Below are positions 6,421 through 12,249 of a DNA stretch of 32,028 nucleotides, piece by piece. The position numbers were made by a program, and so were the translations under genes. The first letter of the stretch is position 1, and every line of letters starts with the position of its first letter. Below the pieces are notes generated by a model. That model saw nothing but the letters and a program-made list of their open reading frames with translations. It was not told where the DNA came from and searched no databases. The stretch is from a virus: positions 1 to 32,028 of the IMG/VR virus record IMGVR_UViG_3300030106_004142; one strand, 5' to 3'.

Positions 6421-7294
6421 TTTCGACCGCCTTGATTGTCAGGCCGATCTGCATAGCGATTTGCGGCACGATGGCATTGCCCAGCCCCTTAAGCCGTGCT
6501 GCCCTCTGCTTCACGCCGGTTGCTACTCTTGGGATGTCTCTAGGTTCGTCCAACCAGGTGGATAGCCCATCAGCCACTCCACCCATGCTGGATTCAACGA
6601 CCCCTGCGCCCATTGCTGCGGCGTCGTGCCTCTTATATCTGGATGGTTGCCTAGCATCGCTTGCATCTTGCCGTCTGTCGTCCCCGCCGCGTCCTCGTTG
6701 GCTGTCGGTGTCGGCCACATCCGCACTGCGCCGCCAAGTGTCGTCCCACGTTTGGTTCCGATTGTCTTGCCTTGCCCCCGCACTTGCGAGTTGTCCTGCG
6801 TTGTCGCTGTTGGCCACAATCCAAACTCTGTGTCGTCTGTGCGGGGCATCGAGGGCCACAGCACCAAGGCAAAATGTCTGGACTTCGTAACCGGCTTTAT
6901 CTGCCAAGTCAGATAGCACCGTGTTGAGGCCCAGACTGAGGTGTCCAGCCACATTTTCGCAAACAACCCAACTCGGCCTTTTTGCTTCAATAATGGTAAA
7001 TATTTCCGGCCAGATGTGACGGTCATCTTCCTCGCCTCGTCGGACCCCGGCCTGACTAAATGGTTGGCATGGGTATCCGGCTGTGAGGATGTCGCAGTCT
7101 GGAACAAGTCGCCCTGCATCTTTAGCCAACTCCTTCACGTCTTCTGTTATCGGCACGTCGGGCCAATGCTTGGCCAGCACCTTGCGGCTCCATTCCTCTA
7201 CGTCACAGAACAGCACCGGGCGGGACAGGCCAGCCCACTGAAAGCCCAACGCAAAGCCGCCGATGCCTGAACACAGATCAACGTGAGCCAGCAT
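6413..7294 (-). CDS. C5 cytosine-specific DNA methyltransferase
   Basis: This gene methylates cytosine at C5 using SAM. In the 293-residue form started at the ATG at 7294 (GGGGGA five bases upstream), motif I is DLCSGIGGFALG, motif IV GYPCQPFSQAG with catalytic Cys76, motif VI CENVAG, motif VIII RRHRVWIVA (about 153-161), and motif X GLGNAIVPQIA near the end. The stretch between motifs VIII and X, about 110 residues, is hydrophilic and Asp/Arg-rich and should hold target recognition. The same DNA carries a long open +1 frame described separately. No cognate restriction endonuclease was seen, so this is an orphan phage enzyme, probably protective or regulatory. It overlaps the nuclease gene upstream and the zinc-ribbon gene downstream. 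Confidence 0.93.
   Translation of the reverse strand: MLAHVDLCSGIGGFALGFQWAGLSRPVLFCDVEEWSRKVLAKHWPDVPITEDVKELAKDAGRLVPDCDILTAGYPCQPFSQAGVRRGEEDDRHIWPEIFTIIEAKRPSWVVCENVAGHLSLGLNTVLSDLADKAGYEVQTFCLGAVALDAPHRRHRVWIVANSDNAGQLASAGARQDNRNQTWDDTWRRSADVADTDSQRGRGGDDRRQDASDARQPSRYKRHDAAAMGAGVVESSMGGVADGLSTWLDEPRDIPRVATGVKQRAARLKGLGNAIVPQIAMQIGLTIKAVENG
6523..7119 (-). CDS. Nested +1-frame ORF inside the methyltransferase gene
   Basis: A 198-residue frame lies wholly within the methyltransferase gene, shifted +1. Its ATG at 7119 has an AAGGAG ribosome site ten bases upstream. The translated product looks like a protein type I recall from phage and prophage annotations near C5 methyltransferases. Its features are TSGRKY (35-40), CYLTW (68-72), MPRTDDTEFGLWPT (91-104), MWPTPTANED (134-143) and a C-terminal GSLNPAWVEWLMGYPPGWT (173-191). 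The last resembles methyltransferase motif IX (FP..W). It is either a true overlapping gene whose product helps the methyltransferase or an old frame retained by dual coding. Function is unknown. Confidence 0.55.
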   Translation of the reverse strand: MQGDLFQTATSSQPDTHANHLVRPGSDEARKMTVTSGRKYLPLLKQKGRVGLFAKMWLDTSVWASTRCYLTWQIKPVTKSRHFALVLWPSMPRTDDTEFGLWPTATTQDNSQVRGQGKTIGTKRGTTLGGAVRMWPTPTANEDAAGTTDGKMQAMLGNHPDIRGTTPQQWAQGSLNPAWVEWLMGYPPGWTNLETSQE

Positions 7295-7619
7295 CGCTAT
7301 CCCCCACTTGCCCACGCAAAAGCATACAGAAGTCATCAAGATCTAGCACCACCAGCTCAGGCTTGCGGTCAGCCTTCAGCACCAGCGCATCAGCGCCGTC
7401 CATCCAGTCATAGAGCTGCTTGAATCCGTTGGCGCGGCATTTGACTTCAAGCTCCCACTGGTCAACAGGCAGCGGGTCACCCTTGCGAATCACCAAATCG
7501 TTTTTTATGGCGGCACCGCCTGATAGCGGGACGCGGAAACAATCGAGGCCATTGGCTTCCAGCTTCTTGCGGATGCTGTTCTCAGCTCTGTAACCTTTAT
7601 CGCGTGATGCTTTACCCAT
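7278..7619 (-). CDS. Hjc-like PD-(D/E)XK nuclease (Holliday junction resolvase type)
   Basis: A small protein of 113 residues from the ATG at 7619 (MGKASRDKGYRAEN); an ATG six bases earlier is the alternative. It has the archaeal Hjc-like arrangement: a conserved Glu in RAENSIRKKLE, RVPLSGGA, a catalytic Asp in NDLVI, and WELEVKCR carrying the E-x-K signature, followed by a helix (KQLYDWMDGADALVL). This suggests a nuclease that resolves branched DNA, fitting the recombination genes on the other strand. It overlaps the HTH gene upstream and the methyltransferase downstream. A VRR-NUC-type nuclease is an alternative family. Confidence 0.8.
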   Translation of the reverse strand: MGKASRDKGYRAENSIRKKLEANGLDCFRVPLSGGAAIKNDLVIRKGDPLPVDQWELEVKCRANGFKQLYDWMDGADALVLKADRKPELVVLDLDDFCMLLRGQVGDSDAGSR

Positions 7620-7830
7620 CGGCATACGCTGGAAAGAAATCGTTTGGCATAACCTTTCCCCCAGTCAGATTGATAATACGCTGCATATAATCAGGGTTTG
7701 GCACTGATCGCCTGGCGTCTCCCAGGGGGTGGCACCACCTAGTTACAGTGATCGTCTGTGGGACGCCCAACTGACGTGCCAGCAACGATTTCGACCACCC
7801 TTGTTCTTTTCGCCATTGTTCTAAGGTCAT
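7612..7830 (-). CDS. Small HTH transcriptional regulator
   Basis: A 72-residue protein whose N-terminal half reads as a Cro/CI-type HTH (EQWRKEQGWSKSLLARQLGVPQTITVTRW), with the recognition helix near residues 24-34. It is the first gene of the leftward operon and is divergent from the recombination operon. The predicted -10 box (7842-7837) leaves about six bases before the ATG at 7830, so the transcript may be leaderless, as for lambda cI made from PRM. It probably binds the inverted repeat at 7842-7856. Whether it acts as Cro-like, repressor or activator cannot be decided; it has no visible C-terminal dimerisation or cleavage domain. Confidence 0.75.
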   Translation of the reverse strand: MTLEQWRKEQGWSKSLLARQLGVPQTITVTRWCHPLGDARRSVPNPDYMQRIINLTGGKVMPNDFFPAYADG

Positions 7831-7905
7831 TTGCGAACCATAACGTGCTTGACGTTCAGTGACAAGGTAAGATAGTAACGATGTGCGATTACCGAGGAAT
7901 TTGTC
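7831..7905. promoter_or_regulatory. Overlapping divergent promoters with operator candidate
   Basis: Rightward promoter: TTGACG (7849-7854), 16-base spacer, GATAGT (7871-7876), with GAGGA before the ATG at 7906. Leftward promoter: minus-strand TTGTCA (7865-7860), 17-base spacer, TATGGT (7842-7837), then six bases to the HTH start. A perfect inverted repeat, AACGT-GCTTG-ACGTT (7842-7856), covers the rightward -35 and touches the leftward -10, so one bound regulator could influence both directions. Confidence 0.6.
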
Positions 7906-8826
7906 ATGTCTTTTTCATTTCTACCCGCCTGGGCTACCGAGAAACATTATTTTCACCATTCAAACCCAGAATCTCGCCCACTGTGCAAAACTTTGTACGA
8001 CAAATGCGTAGTTCGCCCACTTCTCGACCGTTGTTGGAAGATTTTGAAAGGCGAAATTGTTGGCGATAAAAATTATGCGAAGCAACTGATAGACATTTAT
8101 CAAAATGACAACGCCAACATGGCGGCTGGCCGGATTACTCAAGATATCCTTGATAACCATCTTGTAGAAGACATGACGTTTGATGAAGCCTTGCGACATG
8201 GCATGGCCGCAATGGATGAATATCAACCGCGCACATGGGATAATGGCAAAGATGCCGACAAAGCCAAAATCAACCGTGATGAAATGGGAGATGTAGCGCA
8301 ACACGCTGTTGAGGGTGTGCTAGCGGCCCATCGTCAAATCGGAGTGAACCGAATCGTCGGCGAAAGTGAAGTGTTGACACGCTTGTCAGGATTGGAATTG
8401 CCTTATTCTGGCTTCCCTGATTTTAGTGGACAAGTAGAACTTAAGACAAAATGGTCACGCTTTAGTGCAAAAGCCAAGTCAGGCAAGTCTGCCGCCAGTC
8501 TTCCGCAACAACCAGATTGGTCGCACGTTTGCCAAGTCGCTGGCTATTGGTCTGCTACCGGCAAGCCACAGCTAATTGTATATGCAAATGCCTCTGGGCA
8601 TCGTGTCTTCAGCGCTGAAAACTGCGACCGTTTGACAACAGAGGGGCTTCAAAGCGCTCTCAACCAAATCACCGCAAAATGCCAAGTGCGCGAAAACTTA
8701 TTAAGAAAAGCAGAATCCGTTGAGGAACTGCTGACGTTGGTCGAACCTGATTTCGGCCATTTCTGGGCTTGGGATGTGCGTCCTGAAGTCCTCAAACAAG
8801 CAAAAACAGCATGGGGGTTCAGATGA
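7906..8826 (+). CDS. PD-(D/E)XK exonuclease-like protein
   Basis: This 306-residue protein has the RecB/Cas4-type PD-(D/E)XK layout: E152-E155 region (GESEV), FPDFSG with Asp172, ELK with Glu178 and Lys180, and the QVAGYW motif (Gln210, Tyr214) typical of this nuclease branch. It probably degrades one DNA strand to give single-stranded substrate for the ERF protein two genes on, like exonuclease-annealase pairs in other phages. The start ATG follows a good GAGGA site and a clear promoter. The stop overlaps the next start as ATGA. The N-terminal 100 residues are helical and unassigned. Confidence 0.8.
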   Translation: MSFSFLPAWATEKHYFHHSNPESRPLCKTLYDKCVVRPLLDRCWKILKGEIVGDKNYAKQLIDIYQNDNANMAAGRITQDILDNHLVEDMTFDEALRHGMAAMDEYQPRTWDNGKDADKAKINRDEMGDVAQHAVEGVLAAHRQIGVNRIVGESEVLTRLSGLELPYSGFPDFSGQVELKTKWSRFSAKAKSGKSAASLPQQPDWSHVCQVAGYWSATGKPQLIVYANASGHRVFSAENCDRLTTEGLQSALNQITAKCQVRENLLRKAESVEELLTLVEPDFGHFWAWDVRPEVLKQAKTAWGFR

Positions 8827-8990
8827 ACAGAAACCTTATATGGCTTCACGTTGATGAAGCTGGCCGTCCTTTGCGTCCGTACAGCCGTCTGCGGGAATTT
8901 TTGCGGATCATTGGCGTCGTAGCAATGGCCTTGTTTGTACTATTTAGTCTGTGGTGCGCCGTGGCGCTCACTGCGGTCATCATGCCATGA
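8823..8990 (+). CDS. Small single-pass membrane protein
   Basis: A 55-residue ORF linked at both ends by ATGA overlaps (8823-8826 and 8987-8990). It has a polar N-terminus (MNRNLIWLHVDEAGRPL), a basic stretch (RPYSRLREFLR) and one hydrophobic segment of about 22 residues (IIGVVAMALFVLFSLWCAVAL) close to the C-terminus. The charge pattern suggests the N-terminus stays in the cytoplasm. I do not recognise a family. Its place inside a recombination operon is unexpected; superinfection exclusion or host-membrane effects are guesses. Confidence 0.7.
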   Translation: MNRNLIWLHVDEAGRPLRPYSRLREFLRIIGVVAMALFVLFSLWCAVALTAVIMP

Positions 8991-9328
8991 ACGCGCAAGA
9001 AACCTTGTTTGACGCTCTCAGCGTACCTCGCAACGACCGTGAAGCACGGTTCTTAAAATTCCACCGCGAGAACCCAGAGGTGTATCAGTTTTGGGATCGG
9101 TTTACCCGCGAGGCTTTGGCCAAGGGCCATGACCGAATTGGATCACAGATGATAATCGAGCGGATAAGGTGGGAGACGAACATCGTGCTGCATGACCAGC
9201 GCCCTGACGGTGAGCCACTGAAGATCAATGACCATCACAAGCCGTATTACGCCAGGCTGTGGATGGAAAACAATCCGCAGCACAAAGGCGTATTCAACAC
9301 ACGGGCGGTCGAGGGAGATGTCCAGTGA
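8987..9328 (+). CDS. Conserved phage hypothetical protein
   Basis: A 113-residue protein starting at the ATG overlapping the previous stop. A longer version from 8951 would overlap the membrane-protein gene and is unlikely. The pattern FLKFHRENPEVYQFW, IIERIRWETNI, KINDHHKPYYARLWM, then NPQHKGVFNTR is one I recognise from small phage proteins near replication or recombination genes; its function is unknown. It ends in a GTGA overlap with the ERF gene, suggesting both products are needed at similar levels. Confidence 0.75.
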   Translation: MNAQETLFDALSVPRNDREARFLKFHRENPEVYQFWDRFTREALAKGHDRIGSQMIIERIRWETNIVLHDQRPDGEPLKINDHHKPYYARLWMENNPQHKGVFNTRAVEGDVQ

Positions 9329-9981
9329 CTGAAAGCAGCAAAATCAATACTGCCATAGCAAGTGCAATGAAAGAGGTGCAAAAGCTGCCCAAAGATGACC
9401 GCAATGAACATGGGAAATACAGCTTTGCTTCAATTGACAAATTTCTTGATGCGTGCCGGCCGATATGCGCAGCGCACGGCTTACATCCAAACATTGACGG
9501 CGTAGCTTCAGACACATTCATGGCTGGCAGCAATAAGCTCTGGGGGAAATTTAGCTACCGCATCTCAATGCACCATGAGTCGGGTGAAAGCACTGAGCCA
9601 TCTGGCATGGATGTCATGCTGCCTCTGACCGGCGCGCAAACCAGCGGCTCAGCACAAAGTTATGCGCTGAAGCAATATCTGCGCGGTTTGCTGATGATAT
9701 CTACTGGTGAAAAAGACGATCCTGATTTCAATCAGCCAGCATCCAAAGACGGTGTTGACGCATCACCAGTGCCGACTTTGGAACAGCCGATGAGCGTGAA
9801 AAGCGCTGAACAAATGGAAGCAGAAATAAAGAAACAAACGACTTTGGTCGGGCTGAACACCTGGCAGCAAGAAAATCTCAATTGCTTGTCGGTGCTGCAA
9901 CAGAGCAATTACGACCAATGGCAACGTCTTTACAATGTGTGGCTAGAGAGAGAGAAGGAGATCCGAAATGGCAGCACCTGA
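9325..9981 (+). CDS. erf: ERF-family single-strand annealing protein
   Basis: This 218-residue protein has the ERF pattern. Residues ~27-53 read GKYSFASIDKFLDACRPICAAHGL, and residues ~110-135 hold the conserved TSGSAQSYALKQYLRG followed by LMISTGEKDDPD. ERF proteins (type P22 Erf) anneal complementary single strands and promote phage DNA recombination or circularisation. The GTG start at 9325 overlaps the previous stop (GTGA) and has GGGAG upstream. The longer ATG frame from 9259 lies inside the preceding gene. The C-terminal ~75 residues are polar and helical, as in other members. Works with the upstream nuclease and probably with the next protein. Confidence 0.9.
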   Translation: MTESSKINTAIASAMKEVQKLPKDDRNEHGKYSFASIDKFLDACRPICAAHGLHPNIDGVASDTFMAGSNKLWGKFSYRISMHHESGESTEPSGMDVMLPLTGAQTSGSAQSYALKQYLRGLLMISTGEKDDPDFNQPASKDGVDASPVPTLEQPMSVKSAEQMEAEIKKQTTLVGLNTWQQENLNCLSVLQQSNYDQWQRLYNVWLEREKEIRNGST

Positions 9982-10384
9982 CTTCAAAAACGGCAAGCTG
10001 CAGCTCATAAGCGGGTTCAGTGTATCTGATCGCGTTAGCATGAGCTGTTGGCTTAATATCACTGACCCAGCTCTGCTGGAAGCAGTGATGGCGCACTACC
10101 ATGCCACTGGTCAACGCCCTGGCTTCTCGATGCAGAAGAAGGTCAACGACCGTTATGAGGACGTGACTAAGGCCAAGATGTTCAATGACGTGCTTGATCC
10201 GTATCAGAGCCAGCAGCCGGCCCAGGAACAGCAAGCGCAGCCAGGTTTCGCGCCACAGCAGCCGGCACCGCAGGGCTTTGCCCCTCAGCAGCCAGCGCCG
10301 CAACAGCCAGCCCAGGGCGGCTTTGCGCCTCAGGAACCAGCCCCGCAAGGTGGCTTTAGCTATCAGCAGGCCAAGAATGGCTAG
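9968..10384 (+). CDS. Putative ssDNA-binding protein with Pro/Gln-rich tail
   Basis: A 138-residue protein with a compact N-terminal ~75 residues (KLQLISGFSVSDRVSMSCWL...) and a long low-complexity tail built from repeats such as PQQPAPQGFA and QQPAPQ. The organisation, an ordered domain plus a flexible Gln/Pro/Gly tail, directly after ERF, recalls single-strand-binding proteins. The OB fold cannot be confirmed by eye and the usual acidic C-terminal tip is absent (it ends YQQAKNG). AAGGAG seven bases before the ATG supports the start. It overlaps ERF by 14 bases and the next gene by 8. Confidence 0.6.
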   Translation: MAAPDFKNGKLQLISGFSVSDRVSMSCWLNITDPALLEAVMAHYHATGQRPGFSMQKKVNDRYEDVTKAKMFNDVLDPYQSQQPAQEQQAQPGFAPQQPAPQGFAPQQPAPQQPAQGGFAPQEPAPQGGFSYQQAKNG

Positions 10385-10601
10385 GCAAGCGCTGTTGCCG
10401 TTATCTGAGGCGTGCGTGCTTCTTCTTGGTCAGTATAACGAGAATGAGCGGCGCAGAGTAAAGCGTTGGATTGAGCAAGGCGTCATTCAGGCAGTCAAGG
10501 ATGGCGCAAAGTTCTACATCCCGCGTGCAGAAATCAAACGATTAGCAGGAGAACATCATGGGCAGAAAGTGGACGCCGGAACAGCGTGCTCGTCAGAGTG
10601 A
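10377..10601 (+). CDS. Excisionase-like / MerR-type HTH protein
   Basis: A 74-residue protein from the ATG at 10377. The frame is open further upstream but lies within the previous gene. LPLSEACVLL, then RRRVKRWIEQGVIQAVKDGAKFYIPRAEIKRL is the winged-helix pattern of AlpA, excisionase and helix-turn-helix-17 proteins: helix, turn, a W-[IL] recognition helix, a small wing, then an arginine-rich helix. It could be an excisionase, but no integrase or att site was seen in the window, so a transcription regulator is equally likely. It overlaps neighbours on both sides. Confidence 0.7.
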   Translation: MARQALLPLSEACVLLLGQYNENERRRVKRWIEQGVIQAVKDGAKFYIPRAEIKRLAGEHHGQKVDAGTACSSE

Positions 10602-10686
10602 GGCAATCAAGGCTTACTGGCGCAAAAAGAAAACGCCGCCAACGATCTGGCAGCGTTTGTTAAATTTTGTAGTTGGGGCGCGGTAG
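10558..10686 (+). CDS. Small basic hypothetical protein
   Basis: A 42-residue ORF with AGGAG seven bases before its ATG. The sequence begins MGRKWTPEQRARQSEAIKAYW, a short basic motif that recurs in small phage proteins, followed by KKK and a Trp/Leu-rich end. The final codon runs into the terminator stem. It overlaps the HTH gene by 44 bases in another frame. Function is unknown; a nucleic-acid-binding peptide is possible. Confidence 0.6.
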   Translation: MGRKWTPEQRARQSEAIKAYWRKKKTPPTIWQRLLNFVVGAR

Positions 10687-10700
10687 CGCCCCTTCTTTTA
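10675..10700 (+). terminator. Intrinsic terminator of the rightward operon
   Basis: A perfect 7-bp stem GGGGCGC / GCGCCCC (10675-10681 and 10686-10692) with a GGTA loop is followed by TTCTTTTA. It starts just inside the last codons of the 42-residue gene and ends the plus-strand operon where the minus-strand late genes converge. Confidence 0.85.
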
Positions 10701-10789
10701 CGACCAGTGTAACGCAGTTCCATTACCCCAATACCTTTTGTCTTTCAACGACAAGCATTAAACACAAAAAAGTATGGTTTGCGGTGCGG
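10701..10789. other. Convergent intergenic gap
   Basis: Between the rightward terminator and the last late gene (stop at 10790) no gene is seen. The minus strand has a six-T run at about 10771-10766 beyond the late-operon stop but I find no matching hairpin, so a leftward terminator is not established. Confidence 0.4.
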
Positions 10790-11080
10790 TTATGCTTTTT
10801 TGGTTTTCTTCTTCGCGCCGCCCTTCAATAAATCGGCATCTGCCTTGCGCGCCCCGCCCTTGCCACTCACAAACGAATTCACACGGCCTCTTGACCAGCT
10901 CGTCATGTTTGTGCCTGGTCGACTTCCGCTGGACAAGAAGGCTGCCTTACCACGCTGCAGAACCTTACGAAGAGTTGAAACACTGAACCGGCTTTCGGCT
11001 GCTTTCTTGCGCAGGAAAGCCTCGTCAGAACTACCGCCGCCGCGTTTTTTTGCGGGTCTTTTTTTTGCCTTGGTTGCCAC
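10790..11080 (-). CDS. Lys-rich small phage protein
   Basis: A 96-residue protein starting with a GTG at 11080. Both ends are Lys-rich (MATKAKKRPAKKRGGG; LKGGAKKKTKKA). The middle (STLRKVLQRGKAAFLSSGSRPGTN, then W and GRVNSFVSGKG) matches a pattern I recall from small phage structural-region proteins. The net charge is strongly positive. It overlaps the previous gene by 50 bases and is the last gene of the late operon. Its role is unknown; DNA or virion-lumen association is a guess from charge. Confidence 0.65.
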   Translation of the reverse strand: MATKAKKRPAKKRGGGSSDEAFLRKKAAESRFSVSTLRKVLQRGKAAFLSSGSRPGTNMTSWSRGRVNSFVSGKGGARKADADLLKGGAKKKTKKA

Positions 11081-11249
11081 GAGCCCTATTCACCTTTTTC
11101 AGATCAATTTTTTCACCACGTCGGTAAGCGGCTGCAGTGCGCTTGATCTCTGCAGCCTGCTTCGACGGATTACGAGCCCCTCGAACATACTTGGACGGTA
11201 GCCCCGTCTTTTTGTCCTTGGGAACGCGCTTGAACTTACGCCGGGCCAT
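11031..11249 (-). CDS. Small basic phage protein
   Basis: A 72-residue protein, about 40 percent Arg/Lys. KDKKTGLPSKYVRGARNPSKQAAEIKRT followed by AAYRRGEKIDLKKV is a pattern seen in conserved small proteins of marine phages; the end is an RKKTRKKTRRR-type basic tail. It starts directly after the preceding stop (TAA then ATG). Function is unknown. Confidence 0.7.
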   Translation of the reverse strand: MARRKFKRVPKDKKTGLPSKYVRGARNPSKQAAEIKRTAAAYRRGEKIDLKKVNRARGNQGKKKTRKKTRRR

Positions 11250-11369
11250 TTAGTAGCTCATGCGCCCCATTCGACCGCCGCGACGCATTGCCGGCTTCTT
11301 CTTCTTTGCTGCCGCACGCCTTGGCTTGCGCTTAGGCATGACCTTTTTCATTTTCATCATTCCAGGCAT
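11250..11369 (-). CDS. Very small Arg/Lys/Met-rich protein
   Basis: The ATG at 11369 has GTGAGG five to ten bases upstream and gives 39 residues beginning MPGMMKMKKVMPKRKPRR, then KKKKPAMRRGGRMGRMSY. A longer frame to 11435 would lie over the preceding gene and lacks a ribosome site. It is nearly all Lys, Arg, Met, Gly and Pro and is probably disordered. It sits in a run of similar tiny basic genes. Confidence 0.6.
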   Translation of the reverse strand: MPGMMKMKKVMPKRKPRRAAAKKKKPAMRRGGRMGRMSY

Positions 11370-11376
11370 ATCAACC

Positions 11377-11535
11377 TCACTTTCCGTGTTTACGCATCGC
11401 CGCTCGATGCGATTCTTTAAATGTTTTTCCGGCACGCATTAACCGTCTCATTTCGGCCATATGCTTGGCAGTGTGATGCACCTTGTGCCGCTTGAGTGCC
11501 GCCTCTTGGCGTGCCGTGAGCTTTTTCATCTTCAT
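11377..11535 (-). CDS. Small basic protein with HHTAKHM motif
   Basis: A 52-residue ORF whose ATG overlaps the preceding stop (TGATG at 11533-11537). It reads MKMKKLTARQEAALKRH, then HHTAKHMAEMRRLM and GKTFKESHRAAMRKHGK. The LTxRQ...HHTxKHM...M...GKTF..SH..AM pattern recurs in small phage proteins, which makes it a real gene despite its size. It is His-, Lys- and Met-rich and predicted helical. Function is unknown. Confidence 0.75.
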   Translation of the reverse strand: MKMKKLTARQEAALKRHKVHHTAKHMAEMRRLMRAGKTFKESHRAAMRKHGK

Positions 11536-11804
11536 CAGCAGTCCCACTTTCTCAGCGCCTTGTTGATCCGGCTGTTAGGATCACGCGCTGTCTTTTTGCT
11601 GGTGAGCTTCTTCTTCATGCCCAGCATCCTGGCGCAGAAGGACTTGCGACGAGCTGCGGCCTTTGGGCTACGCTTCGCCTGCTTTCTTGAAACGGGCGCT
11701 TTGAGGTTCATGCCCTGGCGGCGTGCAGATGCCCTGCCCTTGCGGTTCAGGCCACCAGATGGAGACTTGCCAGCCGACCGCTGCCAAGTGGGCGTCCTAG
11801 CCAT
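11535..11804 (-). CDS. Small basic phage protein, SPSGGLNRKGRAS family
   Basis: From the ATG at 11804 this is 89 residues. The longer frame to 11927 lies inside the lysozyme gene. The pattern WQRSAGKSPSGGLNRKGRAS, GMNLKAPV, RRKSFCARMLGMKKKL and DPNSRINKALRKWDC is one I recognise from conserved phage proteins of unknown function found near virion or lysis genes. It contains two Cys and many Lys/Arg. It overlaps the lysozyme stop by eight bases. Confidence 0.75.
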   Translation of the reverse strand: MARTPTWQRSAGKSPSGGLNRKGRASARRQGMNLKAPVSRKQAKRSPKAAARRKSFCARMLGMKKKLTSKKTARDPNSRINKALRKWDC

Positions 11805-12249
11805 CTGCGACGGCTCTGATACGGTCGCTGATGCGATAGGCGCGGTGCGGTGTTTGCTCTTTGGCCCAGCGGCTGTCAAGGATTTCGTCGGCCAGAGCTG
11901 ACCAGTTGCCTTCGTTGGCGTAAGCAATAGATCGTTTGAATTTGCTCAAAGATGGGCGCCCTAATTGAAAGGCCATATTTGCCAGGCACAATTTTATTTC
12001 TTCCGGCATGTTGTCAAAGTCTTTGAAGATCATGCGGCAGTCGTCAATCGTTACCGCAATGTCACTTTCAAACGCTTCGTTGATTCGGTCGTCGCTAACC
12101 TCTGTGCCGACTGGCAACGGCCACTCAGGATCATCAAGAGTTACGAGATGGCCCACGCCCATAGTTTTGTGCCCGAGTGAGCATAAATACAAAGAGTTTA
12201 CGCGCCCCTCGTCGCTTGCAATTTGTTCGCGTAGCAACTCAATATTCAT
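11797..12249 (-). CDS. T4-type lysozyme (GH24 endolysin) with E-C-T triad
   Basis: A 150-residue muramidase that would cleave the glycan backbone of peptidoglycan at lysis. The N-terminal catalytic region aligns with T4 lysozyme: Glu14 in SDEGR, then Cys23 where T4 has Asp20, then Thr29 before MGVGHL. The spacing is E-8-C-5-T, matching the family's E-8-D-5-T. Cys at the Asp position is compatible with activity in this family, as known for T4 D20C. No signal peptide is visible, so it needs the holin upstream. Its ATG overlaps the preceding small gene (ATGA). Confidence 0.85.
   Translation of the reverse strand: MNIELLREQIASDEGRVNSLYLCSLGHKTMGVGHLVTLDDPEWPLPVGTEVSDDRINEAFESDIAVTIDDCRMIFKDFDNMPEEIKLCLANMAFQLGRPSLSKFKRSIAYANEGNWSALADEILDSRWAKEQTPHRAYRISDRIRAVADG

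Noticed and set aside
6651-6927. Further short frames in both directions within the methyltransferase gene
   Set aside because: Only the 6523-7119 frame has a strong ribosome site and recognisable motifs; the others are short Arg/Cys-rich shadows.
10377-10601. Excisionase implying a temperate phage with an att site
   Set aside because: The HTH type fits an excisionase but no integrase or att-like repeat was found in the window, so lysogeny is not asserted.
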